A stretch of 64,000 nucleotides of DNA from Fomitopsis serialis (Eukaryota; Basidiomycota; Agaricomycetes; Polyporales; Fomitopsidaceae), in the NCBI RefSeq assembly GCF_022376445.1, contig NW_025954984.1, positions 397,965 to 461,964 of the forward strand. Direction: 5' to 3'. The translations under genes were made by a program, and so were the position numbers. The notes beneath the pieces were generated by a model. The model searched no databases. It saw nothing but the letters and a program-made list of their open reading frames with translations, and was not told the origin of the DNA. Positions 12,124 to 22,540 of the stretch are shown here, in pieces (within the stretch, counting starts at the first letter, position 1; every line of letters starts with the position of its first letter).

Positions 12124-12369
12124 TCAACGAGCAGGTTGACTTGAAGCAGTGAGCGTTTCAATTCGGCCGCCTTCGCTGTATGTAAGATTCACGTGGGCTG
12201 TGTTGCCACAATCGCTGAACCGTTTCAGAAGCGACAAAGTCGACACGCACATAGTGATAGTATAGGCAATCCAGCCAAGCGCAAGCATCTTGCATAGGCG
12301 GGAGGACAAGGGCTCGATTATTTGCCATCGACGTGCTCCAGTCGAGAAGGTACCATCGTCAGGCGCCAT
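12124..12369 (-). CDS. Possible small membrane protein, 81 residues
   Basis: An ATG-initiated frame beginning MAPDDGTFSTGARRWQ, with one hydrophobic segment (LALGWIAYTITMCVSTLSLL) that could span a membrane. It lies just upstream of the cytochrome b5-like gene on the same strand. It may be a separate tiny gene, a 5' exon of its neighbour, or chance. No family recognised. Confidence 0.25.
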   Translation of the reverse strand: MAPDDGTFSTGARRWQIIEPLSSRLCKMLALGWIAYTITMCVSTLSLLKRFSDCGNTAHVNLTYSEGGRIETLTASSQPAR

Positions 12370-12870
12370 TAATTGGCACGTGGGGATACAATACTGTAAA
12401 AGAAAACTATAGGCTGGGTAGTACTAGGTAGGGCCTTACCACTCGACATACACAATGAAGTGCACACTCATGAACAGCAGAGACAGCTTCCTGCAATTTT
12501 TTATGCTCGATACCGACTAGTAGAGTCAGGAGGGCCATAGCACCGCGTCCAGCCAATTTGCGTGACTAGGCTGGCGTTACCGTCGACGCATGACCGTGAC
12601 ACTGCGCGGCATCTCAGCCACGACGCGCGCGCGGTCAATCCGTTGCGACGCGTTGCAATTGGCCTTCCAGTCCTTGTCTTACTCAACCATCGACTAGTTG
12701 ACCCCCTCGCTTGATGTCTGGCAGGACTAAAGCTTCATCGAGTGAAGCGCACGCACCTGAACTTCACCGTCGCGCACATGAGAGTTCCTGTACTCCATAC
12801 GCATGGATGCAACCATCCCGACAACCACGCTCTCTAGGCTGGACGCCGCTCGTATTGACCATGCGCCAAT
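12370..12870. other. Intergenic, no gene seen
   Basis: About 500 bases between the minus-strand small frame and the plus-strand small spliced gene, so probably a shared divergent promoter region if both are real. Confidence 0.4.
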
Positions 12871-13181
12871 TTGATGCTCTCTGCATTTTTTTGCTTGTGT
12901 GGCTCTGATAAGATCTACAAGAAATATCGCGAGGTCTTTGACTCGGTTATGGAGGGAGAAGCAACAACAGTTGCGTGCTCGAAACAGACAGAGGTGCGAT
13001 ACATTGTGGGGTCTCCGATCGACGAAACTCTGACAAATAACAGGAAGAGCCCAAGGCGTTTCAGGCGTTCAACGCGGGCGTCGATGCGGTGGTGGGGAAG
13101 CTGGGTATGGTAGATCCGGCATCCCTCCACGCCATGAAACGCAAATGGATGTGCACGGTAGCGAGCCCGATGCATGTCTGA
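12871..13181 (+). CDS. Small spliced protein, about 86 residues, unrecognised
   Basis: Two exons, 12871-12993 and 13044-13181, flank a 50-nt intron with a GTGCGA donor, a good CTGAC branch site and a CAG acceptor. Joined in phase they read KIYKKYREVFDSVMEGEA, then EEPKAFQAFNAGVDAVVGKL, ending KRKWMCTVASPMHV. Alternating charged and hydrophobic residues suggest helices. The exact join and clean continuation after the intron argue for a real gene. There are two adjacent Met codons at the start, and an upstream exon cannot be excluded. Function unknown. Confidence 0.45.
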
Positions 13182-13200
13182 CAACACGCTGTACTAACAC

Positions 13201-13452
13201 TCACGGAATGAGGCCTGTAGGGACTACGTTTCCAGCAGAATCGACCTCAGACGCCATGTCAATGACTGCCGGCCGCGAAGGTCCGCCAAACTTCACGCTG
13301 AAGCAGTGCAGCAACCGCTGCCAACTCGTTCTCTCGCTCGTCTCCCAAGACTCCACTCTTTCAAACACGGCTAGGACGGCCGGGTAGATGTGGTATTGCA
13401 GTGCGACGTGCCACTGACGAAACCACAGAAGCGTGTCCGGTAAGTTCCACAA
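13201..13452 (-). CDS. Possible exon or gene remnant, unrecognised
   Basis: An open frame of 83 codons with protein-like composition, including LLWFRQWHVALQYHIYPAVL and RTSWQRLLHCFSVKFGGPSR. No domain recognised and no convincing splice partner found. Could be chance. Confidence 0.2.
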   Translation of the reverse strand: MWNLPDTLLWFRQWHVALQYHIYPAVLAVFERVESWETSERTSWQRLLHCFSVKFGGPSRPAVIDMASEVDSAGNVVPTGLIP

Positions 13453-13747
13453 GTCGCAGGCAGTGCTCCGGTCGTAAGAGGTCTACTCGGACATGCATAA
13501 AGCGATCATGATGTTCAAACTTCGCATCCGGACAGTGGTACAGAAATTGACGTGGTCGTCACATCGGTAGTGCGAATATTCAGTTCAGCTCGGAGGTCAT
13601 GCTACTGATCGTGTCAGGCTCGCGCCAGCTGATTGCACGAGTGGTAAACCGACGAACTAAGTGGGAGCGGTAGCCAGGCAGGTATGTTTCTGGCCGTGTG
13701 TACGGAATGATTATGCTAATTAAGGGCACGAACCAAGGATCTCCAAG

Positions 13748-13976
13748 TCAATAATGCACAGCCCCTGTCGTCTGTTCATCTAACGCTTCATGCCAGTGAA
13801 GGCTCTTGCCCAAACCGATGGCGCTTGGCGGCGGACCATTGGCAGAAACCACGGTAAAGTTGATTTCCTACACATGCGCTGTCCATGTCAGCATCAACTG
13901 TAGTTACAGCTCCCCCAAGGCATTCAAACTTCCACTCGTATGCACTGCGTTCCACTACCGTCTCTGATTCCCCCAA
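13748..13976 (-). CDS. Possible C-terminal gene fragment, spliced
   Basis: Two exons, 13976-13908 and 13867-13748, join in phase across a 40-nt gap with a GTAACT donor, a CTGAC branch site and a TGTAG acceptor. They read ETVVERSAYEWKFECLGGA, then EINFTVVSANGPPPSAIGLG and KSLHWHEALDEQTTGAVHY before a stop. No ATG heads the frame, so the 5' part is missing or in an unidentified exon. Family unknown. The clean splice join is the main support. Confidence 0.3.
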
Positions 13977-14812
13977 GCTTCGTTCCGGCAGATACGGTCA
14001 CATGATCGCGGTACAGTCGCGTTTCGCGTGAGTAACCGATACACTGTACGTGCACGGTTAGTAGCCCACGAGCCAGTTTGTTTGAACAATCGTAAGACTC
14101 ATTAGATAGCTACTGTACATCGAGAAGCTGGAATAACATAAGCCACGGCGCGGAGCACAGAGCAAAGCTAATCAGGAAGAGGAAATGGAAACGGTAAGCA
14201 AAAAGAACGACGATGGACCCGATACACGGCAACAAAACCGGGATTAGCACAGAAGCGTGCGTACGGAATGCGAAGTACAAAACTGTGGTGGAAGGAGGGA
14301 CGGGGGTGGGCTAGAAGGCCAGCGTGTCGCAGTCGGCCAAAACATCATGGGCAGGCACGAACGACGAACGGGCAAACATACACGCATGCTACTTATTCAC
14401 AGCAAAACCGAAGAGTGACGCGAGGGAAGGGCGAACATCGACGACGAGCGAATAGGAGGAATAATGGAGGCTGGGCTACAAGGAGACCGTCCCGGCGCCC
14501 GAGGGCGATACAAGTGGTTGCACATAAATAGTACCTGTGAGAGAGACGAGTCGTGAACAGGGTCGTGAGGGCGTGCAGAGCTTCAAAGCGCGCGGGCGAA
14601 ATGCGAAGAGGATAAATACGACGGCCGGGTGAAGGCGGTGCGGGGTTATCTGGGGGTCAGCGGTGGGGCTACAGTTGAGGGTCCGGTGTTTAGTGAACGT
14701 TTGAACTCGTACAGCACGAAGTCCTTCCTCGACGTAGAGTCGGCTATACATCGGCTATAGACAGGGACTGGCGGCATCACAACCACTCTGGGACGACGTC
14801 CCACACGCGCCC
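13977..14812. other. Intergenic, no gene seen
   Basis: About 0.8 kb with only short frames. It contains the 3' flank of the disordered protein gene that ends at 14813. Confidence 0.45.
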
Positions 14813-17016
14813 TCAGGTCCGTGGAAGATCGATCCCGGCCGCCAACCCTCCTTCGGCTCCAGACGCCCCCGTATCGCTACTCCGGGGCGCACCCGGGGCC
14901 GCATGGTGCTCCTCGAATAGTCTGCGTCCGACATCCGTCATCGACCCTAACCGCGACATAGATCCAGCAGCAACCGCAGGTGACGGCGAGACATTGATGA
15001 AGTCGCTCAGGTTGAATGAGCCATTGCCCGGTGTGCTGTCGGCCGGCTGTTTGACAGCCCGTACACGCGCAGACTCTGGCTGCGGCTCAGGCGAGGCTGG
15101 AGGTGGAGACGCGTATGAACGGTCGGTGCGGGTGGGGGACGGCGCCGCAGGCAGCAGGGAAGGCGCACCAGGCTCTGTCGGGGTGGGCGGAGTAACAGTC
15201 GGTTCCTTGGGCACAGAGGATTGTGACGGATTCGGTGTTCCAGCATTCGGACTTGTGTTCATCGGCGAGCCCGACGCCTGGCCACTCTGCGTGTATCTGT
15301 TGTATATGTGCGTCATGCTGCCCAACGAGAACTGACTGGAGGTGGTCGACGCGTTTGACGTGAAGCTGCCAGTGTCTTCTCTACGCAATGCCCTCCCGCC
15401 ACCGCTCGACGCATCATCTCCACCGCCCCCGGTCCCGCCGCCATGTGTAGGGAACAGAACGCGTCCCTTGAGGCCAGAGCCGGATGATAGGGCGCGGAAG
15501 CCCGCCGCGTCTTTGTTGTCACGGTCACGAGCCGCGGAGGCGCGCACGGGCGATGGTGAAGTTGCCAGGAAGAGCAGCGAGTTCGCAGCTTCGGCATCAG
15601 TGGGCGGGTGAGGCGTGCCCGAATGATCGGACGGATACATAGGCCGCCTACTCGTCTTTGGCGTACTCCTTCCCTCCTCGTGTGTATTACTTGATTGAGA
15701 ATGGTCATAATGGATTGCGGAGTCAGCAGTTGATGCTGGAGTGCCTGAACGGGGCTGCGACATGCCAAAGGATGCCTCCGACCTGACCGAAGCTGGCCCA
15801 GCAGCGGTGCGTGCAGAGCTCTGTTGAAAGTGGGGGAACGAATGGGACGACCCTGCGTCGGAGCCAGCCGATATACTCGATCGCGGTGAGGACGCGGCCT
15901 GAGATATCGAGGTCCTCGACGAAAGCAGCAACGACGTTAGAGTGGCCGCAGCCTGCATGTCAATATCCATATCCGCAGTACTGCTCTGCTGTTTCCCCTT
16001 GCCCTTGCCGCCGCCGCTCTTCTCCCGAGCACCTCTCTTACCCTTCGACTTGCCGGACGTGCTCTCTGTGGTACGAGATGTCTTGCCGCCTTTGCGTGAA
16101 GGGGACGGTGCTTGAGGTTTCGCGGGTGCAGGGACGGGGGATCATGGGGATTATGAATTGTGCGCGGCCGTTTGGCCGGCGGCGGCGCTAGAATGGTGGC
16201 GAATAAGCTCTGCGTCGCAGACGCAGTCACTGGGGCGGGTGGGCCCATAGGACCTTTGCGACCAGGCGTACGCCCGTTTCCACCAGGCGTCATTCCAGTG
16301 TTCCCTTGTGTGGCGGGGTTATTGTAATAGTTGCCGGTCCTGTTTGCCACAGCGCGCGAGTGCAGTTGCGCGTCATTCTCGAGATCATGGAGCGTGTTGT
16401 GCGCCAGATTATTGGTAGCTTTGAACGACGCGTATGATAAACGCGTCCGGAGACCGCGAGTGAGCTAAAGAAAAAAATACAAATGGTGATTAGTCAGATT
16501 CATCTCGGGACAAGTTGAATACGGAGGGGTAGTGGAAAAGAACGCATATAATGCAACGAACACTGCAAGACATAAAGACGAAGGAAGCAAGAGGATGGTC
16601 GGCATCACCTAACCGCCTCCTATCCGAGATGAGGATCGGCCTGCAGACCCACAACCCAGCTCGGAAAAAAGTCACAGTGGCGATCTTGCGGACCAAGCCA
16701 CGGTGAAAATGACGGAGAGCAGAGATGTCACATTGCTTGGGTCTGAACACGGTTTACCGCGCCCGACACGCGTATACGGGCCCACGGTGAGGAGGTTCGC
16801 GCAGCCACACCTTCGTACAGATCAGAGGGGAAATCGCGCACATACCTTGCCAATCTCGGCCCTTGCGAGGAACTTCTGAACCGCTCTCTCCCTCTCCTCT
16901 TTATCGGCAGCGCTGACACCGTTCGTCGCGGGGGTTGCGGGGGCGACGGGCGTGTGGGGCTGCATATATGCAAGCTGGGGCGAGGGGGTCGTTGCTGACG
17001 ACGACGGGGTCGCCAT
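14813..17016 (-). CDS. Ser/Pro-rich protein, possibly Whi5/Nrm1-type; one apparent frameshift
   Basis: Exon 1 (17016-16846) begins MATPSSSATTPSPQLAYMQP and ends in a charged segment, EERERAVQKFLARAEIGK. After a long 381-nt intron, exon 2 starts at 16464 with the likely folded core LTRGLRTRLSYASFKATNN and NLAHNTLHDLENDAQLHSR. The remaining roughly 500 residues are low complexity, with basic patches (PPPAKRPRT, GKSKGKRGAREK) suggesting nuclear localisation, and end at 14813. The short helical core with basic patches recalls the Whi5/Nrm1 family of G1/S repressors, but that is a weak resemblance. Near 16136-16140 a run of five Cs on the coding strand puts the two halves of exon 2 in different frames; six Cs would restore one frame of about 607 residues. 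Confidence 0.65.
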
Positions 17017-19048
17017 CGTGGCGATGGACGCGTGTTCTGGGACGACGAGCCGGCTTGGCTGGGGAGGGGGACGGCGGGGGCGTGCGGGTTGGCTGGCGAG
17101 CGCGTTATCCGTGGGGGACGTGTGGGAGGGAGACGCGGGTGCACCGCGGCGAGTCGGAGTGAGCGCGTCGCGTCGTCGGCGTCTGCCGGTCCTTATGTAA
17201 TCCCACGGGCGCCTATGGGCGCCTCTCGCCGGCGGTGCGTCGCACGAACGCGAGCTCGGGCGACAATTGAAAGGTTCCGTAACGTGCGGTGTTGTGCGCA
17301 GGTGTTCGGACCCGCCCTTTGCGCCTTCCCCTTCTGTCCGGACAGCTCGCCTGGGCGTGCTGGACGCACCGCCAGGCTGCGTAAACGGGTTTCGGATCAG
17401 GAGACGCTGCAGCCCATTTGCAGAACTTTTCCGTCCTGGTGGCACGCGGGATTAATCATAAGCGACACGCCTAGGAACCGATCACATGGCCGGACCAGAC
17501 GCACGTCCCGCCACGGACGCGCCCTTACCAACGTAGCGTCATACCCGCGGCGTGCTACGGAGCGCGAACCGCCCTCGAAGCTTCGAGGCGTCCGTGTCTT
17601 GGCCCTCGACGTAGATCGTTGCGTTATCTACTCCCCCACGGTCAATCTCAGCAACAACTTGTCCAGCCTCGGGTTCGAGTTCGTCTGGGGTATCGAGATC
17701 GATCACACCCGCCAGGTCCACCGTCCGGGTCCTCTATATATATATGGATTAGGGGAAAGGCGAGTCAACGGCCGATTTCCAATGCCTGAATCACTACTGT
17801 ACGGAATTTTCAGTACTATAGCCATTTGACATGTGGAAGGCCAAATTATCTGCTGGTCTCCAGTATGGTCGCAGTGTCAGGTAGGTCAGCGACAGCATAA
17901 TACCCGTCGCTAGAAAGGACGACTGCAGCTGCGAGACTGTCACCCTTCTGGCAGGTGATCACAAGCAAGACAGCAGAGCAACCCGAATTTGGCATGCATA
18001 TTCAATCCTGATGTACATTTCGGCAGCCATCATGTCGCAGATGCGAGAAGAATGCACGGACTGTCACAGCGCCACCCACGAATCCCATACCATCCATTCC
18101 TGCGATGTGAGTCACAGTATCGTGCCTAGTGCCACTTCAGGCGAATTACTGATCAGTGATTCTCCTCAGATTTATTTCCCCCCATCTCGGTACAATGACA
18201 TATAGACGAGAATAATGTCCGCGCATGACATGGTCTGTTTTGGTGGCACACCGCCGAGGCATCATGACAGCGGTGGTCGTTGTTTAGTACACGCCTGTAC
18301 CGTACTGCGTGACTCCTCAGTGCGATTCGAGAATAGTATGGCAACGATTCCCACCGTATGCTCATGCTTCCTTCGCGACCTCAACTCTGTTGCCTCGACC
18401 AAACGTCTCTCCATGAATCCATCTTGAAATTCCGGGCCAATGTCTGTGCTCGGGCCACTGGGTCTGTGAGGACGCGCCGCGACGCGTCTCCCAAGCGAGA
18501 TCCATCTCGATCGCGTTCCAGACACGTGGACCGAAGACCGAGGTTCGGCCGCGCCACAAGCGTGTCTGCCCTGCATTACTGGCACCCTCAGTGGGTGAGT
18601 GTTGTCATAAGTACCAGGAATGTATAAGTGTGAGTACTACTACTGACAACATTCGCGCAGGAAAGCCCTACATCTGGTGTCCTCTTGAGAGCATATGTGC
18701 ACGACGAAGAGCCAAATCGTCTACCACGGTGGCCATACCAGGCGTACCTGTCCCCTACCAGGCGTAACTGCCCCCAGTGCAACTGACAACTAATCGCATC
18801 CCCAAGAGCTCGCCGAGACCCGAGCCCCCCTGGCGAGTGCTGGCATAATCATGATAAATCGTTAAATTCGTACAGTGACAAACCGACGGAAAGCGTGCAT
18901 AATTGTACATGCATGTAGACATGTAGGAACCACCGTCCGCAGGAGCGATTGGGAAATATACATATGGAGAGATGCACCACACACAGCATGAGCAAGCACA
19001 GGGACACAGATACGGACATACACAAATACAGTCTGCAAAGCGAGCCCT
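17017..19048. other. Intergenic, 2.0 kb, no gene recognised
   Basis: Several frames overlap here but none has a recognisable product or consistent splice joins. A short TATATATAT run sits near 17737-17745. The 17.0-17.5 kb part is GC-rich and is the promoter side of the gene that starts at 17016. Confidence 0.4.
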
Positions 19049-21046
19049 TCACGCCCACTGGGGATCTGTCCACCAGCGCTGCTCCGCACCGCGCACCGTC
19101 CACTCCGCGACGCCCTTCACGGACGCGACATAGATGGACGACCCCGTCGGGTCAAAGCACGTACCCGCCAGGTCAACGTCGACGTCGGGCTCCACACGCT
19201 CCGCCCGCTTCTTGCGGCGCGACGACAGCCGCCGCACGCTATACGGTCCTGAACTCTCGCGGCGGGCGAGCAGCCCTGGGCGGGAGACGCGTAGATGGTC
19301 GGACGAGCGCGAGGGTACTGGTGGCGACTGTGGGAGGGCAGGCGACGGCGCGCGCGACGGGGTATGCGACGAGAAGCAGTCGGACTCGGGCTCGTCCACG
19401 TCCATCGCGTCGTCGTCCTCCGGAGGGTCGCGCTCGCGTTCGCTCATGGCAGTGTCCCGGACCTCCCCACGATCGAGGACCGCGGATCGCGTGCGCAGAC
19501 CCTGCTGGTTGAGCAGCCGGCGTACGTCGTCTTCTACCTGCGGGTCACCTAATGGCGGGATGACGACGATGCCATCCACGTCGTCATCTGGGTTCGCCTC
19601 TTCTCGCCCACGCAACCGACGACCGATAGCCCTCCTTCGTGCGTTGGTCTCGGAAGTCGAAGGTATGCGAAAGGTGTCCTCGAGGGCACCACTGAACAAG
19701 ACTATCCGAGGTGGTGGCGACGAACGAATACTTGGCGGCGAGAAGTTGACAGGGGGTGGAATAGACGGCGATGAGGACCTCGGCCGGATAGGCATCGTCT
19801 CTAGCACTGGTCGTGTAGCAGGCGTAGGCATACGTATGATCTCCTCTTTCTCGAAGGTCTGGGCGTCGATGACATGAACGAGATTTGAGTGCTAGGAATG
19901 ATGCAAATGTGAACATCGACAAGGACAAGGAAAGTAACGATAGCCTTACCTCAGTGAAGGTCAGCACCTCTCGCCCGACGCCAGGTGGACTGAACTTCAC
20001 GCTCCGAACACCCCACCCGGGTGCGTTGCCCGCTCCCCTTGTCCAGTCCCACGGCTGATCATACAGATATCCGCTCGCCTCTCCAGTTGCGATTCGATCC
20101 AGGCCTCTGCTCTTGTTCGTTTGAATTACCTTCAACGGTTTCGTGCTCCTCACATCCCAAACAACCACGGCACCCTCTTGCGATCCGACGACAAACTTCG
20201 AGCCATCTGCGGAGAACGCAGTCGAGAAGGACGCAGGAACAGAGTTGATCGACAACGCCGATGGCGTGTAATAAAACGGGCTGTTCGCGATGTACGGTGA
20301 GAGCGACAGCTTCGCAATCGGATCGAAACGCAGATGTGCGCCGCCCGCAATGCGATACAGGAAGACATCGGGCGAATCGCCCACGCATAGGAGTGTCCGT
20401 CCGTCCGGGGAGATGGACGCTGCATCTATCTTTAGCAAGCGACTTTGATGAAGCACAGCTCAATCACTCACAATGGTTAACAGCGACGTCCATCCTGAGC
20501 TGTCCGCCGTCATGAAGCCTCGGCGCATTCGTTTTGTTCCGCCGCATGCCGATGTCGAAGAACTTGACAGTGTGATCGTTGTTGCTCACGACTAAGCGTG
20601 GTTCGACACTGCTCTCGTTTGACTGCGTCAAGTTCATCGATGTGAGGGAGACAGAGTTGTTGATAGAGCCTGGTTCGATGGTGAACTTGTTCTCCCACTG
20701 CTTCTTCCCGAATCCCCGTGCTGGCCGACGAGGGGCTCCGGCGCTGGTATATCCAGATGAGGTGGATGTGAACACGCTGAGGTGAAGCTCGGCTTCCTGG
20801 CCACCCGCTGCAAGTATGGTATCATCTGTGCCAGGGATCGGGAGCGCAGACACGGAGTTAGGAATGAAATCAAGGTCTGCAAGTGTGCGTGGAGTCTATC
20901 AAAGAAAGGATCAAGATGATGATGAGCATTGCGAAATAAATCACACGCACCGAGTTGGGGGCGTGAATGTCGTGTTCGACAATAGAATAATTGTGCGGAT
21001 AAGTTACGAGGCCTTTGTCATGAGGACAAATTACAACATCGCGCAA
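19049..21046 (-). CDS. WD40-type protein with DUF2415-like region; 5' end unresolved
   Basis: Exons, descending: about 21046-20951, 20895-20472, 20425-19950 and 19891-19049, all joining in phase (at least 612 residues). The first exon seen reads QLRDVVICPHDKGLVTYPHN, matching the WQLRDL-type opening of a conserved fungal WD-repeat family. Later blocks include LVVSNNDHTVKFFDIGMRR, AASISPDGRTLLCVGDSPDV, KFVVGSQEGAVVVWDVRST and GWGVRSVKFSPPGVGREVL followed by SNLVHVIDAQTFEKEEIIR. The WD-like repeats and the SPPG...HVIDAQ block are what I associate with PF10313 (DUF2415). The last 280 residues are mostly disordered and acidic (DDDAMDVDEPESD), with a final strand-like GTCFDPTGSSIYVASVKGV. The initiator exon upstream of 21046 was not found. 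The family's function is unknown to me. Confidence 0.8.
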
Positions 21047-22540
21047 CTGTCTGGAGGATGCAGTACGCTGTCAGCTTCAATGTTTTAGATGGCGACAACG
21101 GCGAGTGGCGTCTGCAATAGCACGCTTCGATGCAACTTCGACGACGCAGAAGTTGTTTTGGAAGAGGAAGAGGACTTGGTTCAGATACCCTAGCCTCCAA
21201 GTTGCCACACGAGTGTTGCACTGGTCATAGACACTTTGTGCATGTAGCACTATACCCCATGGCCACACGTCCTACGCATATACCCAGAGCTATCGTCTCG
21301 GATCGTCATCAACGCAATCCTGCAGTATACCTCTCGAAGTCCGACGTTGATAACCTCTCTAGGAGATCGCAAAGGAGTGTCCGGACGAGAGCACCGTCGC
21401 GCGCGCTCGCCACACTGTGAAGTGTCCGCCGCCGAGAGCCGCCCAATCTCCACGCCCAACAAGAATAGGAACTACGATGGGACACTCACACATGTCCAAT
21501 GGTGACCCTCGCCGGGGCGAGCGCGCGCGGCGCCGTCGAGGTCAGCAGCGTCGAGATCCCGCGGGCCATGGCGGGTCGGTGGTCGGTCCAAAGCACAACG
21601 TCGGGGCACCGCCGAGTCGCCACTCCCTGGCCAGACGCAGAACGTTCGCGAGTCGCGAGAAGTCGCCGCAGGTAATGGGTCCTAGCAAGTCGTAGGCAGA
21701 GAGTTACAGCTACAATGTCCGGCCGGGGCTAGACGGTGGCCTGTCCTCGTGCCACACAAGTCGGTGAATCGGGTCGGTCTAGTGTCCGTGCGTGGCTGTC
21801 CGGTGCAGGTTCGGTGACGTCTGTGCGTTAGGAAGGCAGACGCTGTCAGTATCTCTGAGAGCGGCGTCGATGCAGTGCAGGGTGATGTCGAGGCGGAATG
21901 GTCAGAGGTAGTGTGTTATACGCATGGGAGGCGGTGAAGTGCCTGTGAGGTCGATAGGAGGCTCGGGGACAGACCGGAGCCTGCGGAGGCGAGCCTGAGT
22001 GCAGCCCGTGTACTTATGCCAAAGCGCGCACAGCTCTCAACGCCACATGCAGTACTAACGTCGAGGATTGGTCGAGGACTAAGTAAGTACCAGGACCGTC
22101 ACTAATGCCGACGGCCAGAACAGCGTCGCACAAAGAATAATACAATAACGTTAGTCTTGTTGTCATAAGCATCGAGTACAATAAATAGCGATCTCCAGCT
22201 TCTACCGGGTGTCTAGGCTACAAGGATTGGTTAGAGTTCGAGACCAGGTATGCAGATGGATGGGAAGAACTACAAGGATAGGCACTTCTGTGGGAGATGA
22301 CGAGCGACCAGCAGGGAACACGGTTGATAGCGAGGGACGAGAAAAGCAAAGCGAGGACTCGGGCCGAGAGCAACGCGTAAACGATTCGTACAGTACACAA
22401 ACAAGAAATCGCACGAAGCGTCCAGCTGTAGGGTAGCCATAGCAAGAGCCAGAACCCAATAGATACGAGAATATAGACACCAACGTCAAGGGCATAAATG
22501 AACGTTTATGGGGAGCAGCCGCCACTCATATCGGGTATTA
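21047..22540. other. Upstream of the WD40 gene; initiator exon probably here
   Basis: The first exon of the WD40-type gene should lie in the first few hundred bases but could not be fixed. The rest, 21.3-22.5 kb, shows no supported gene. Confidence 0.4.

Noticed and set aside
17032..17829. A 265-codon plus-strand frame in the 17 kb spacer
   Set aside because: Arg/Pro-rich composition from GC-rich DNA, overlaps the promoter and first exon of the minus-strand gene, and has no recognisable segment.
20426..20471. A 29-base intron in the WD40 gene ending at an AAAG
   Set aside because: The 46-base intron ending at GATAG has a CTAA branch site and restores phase exactly, giving NH followed by AASISPDG.
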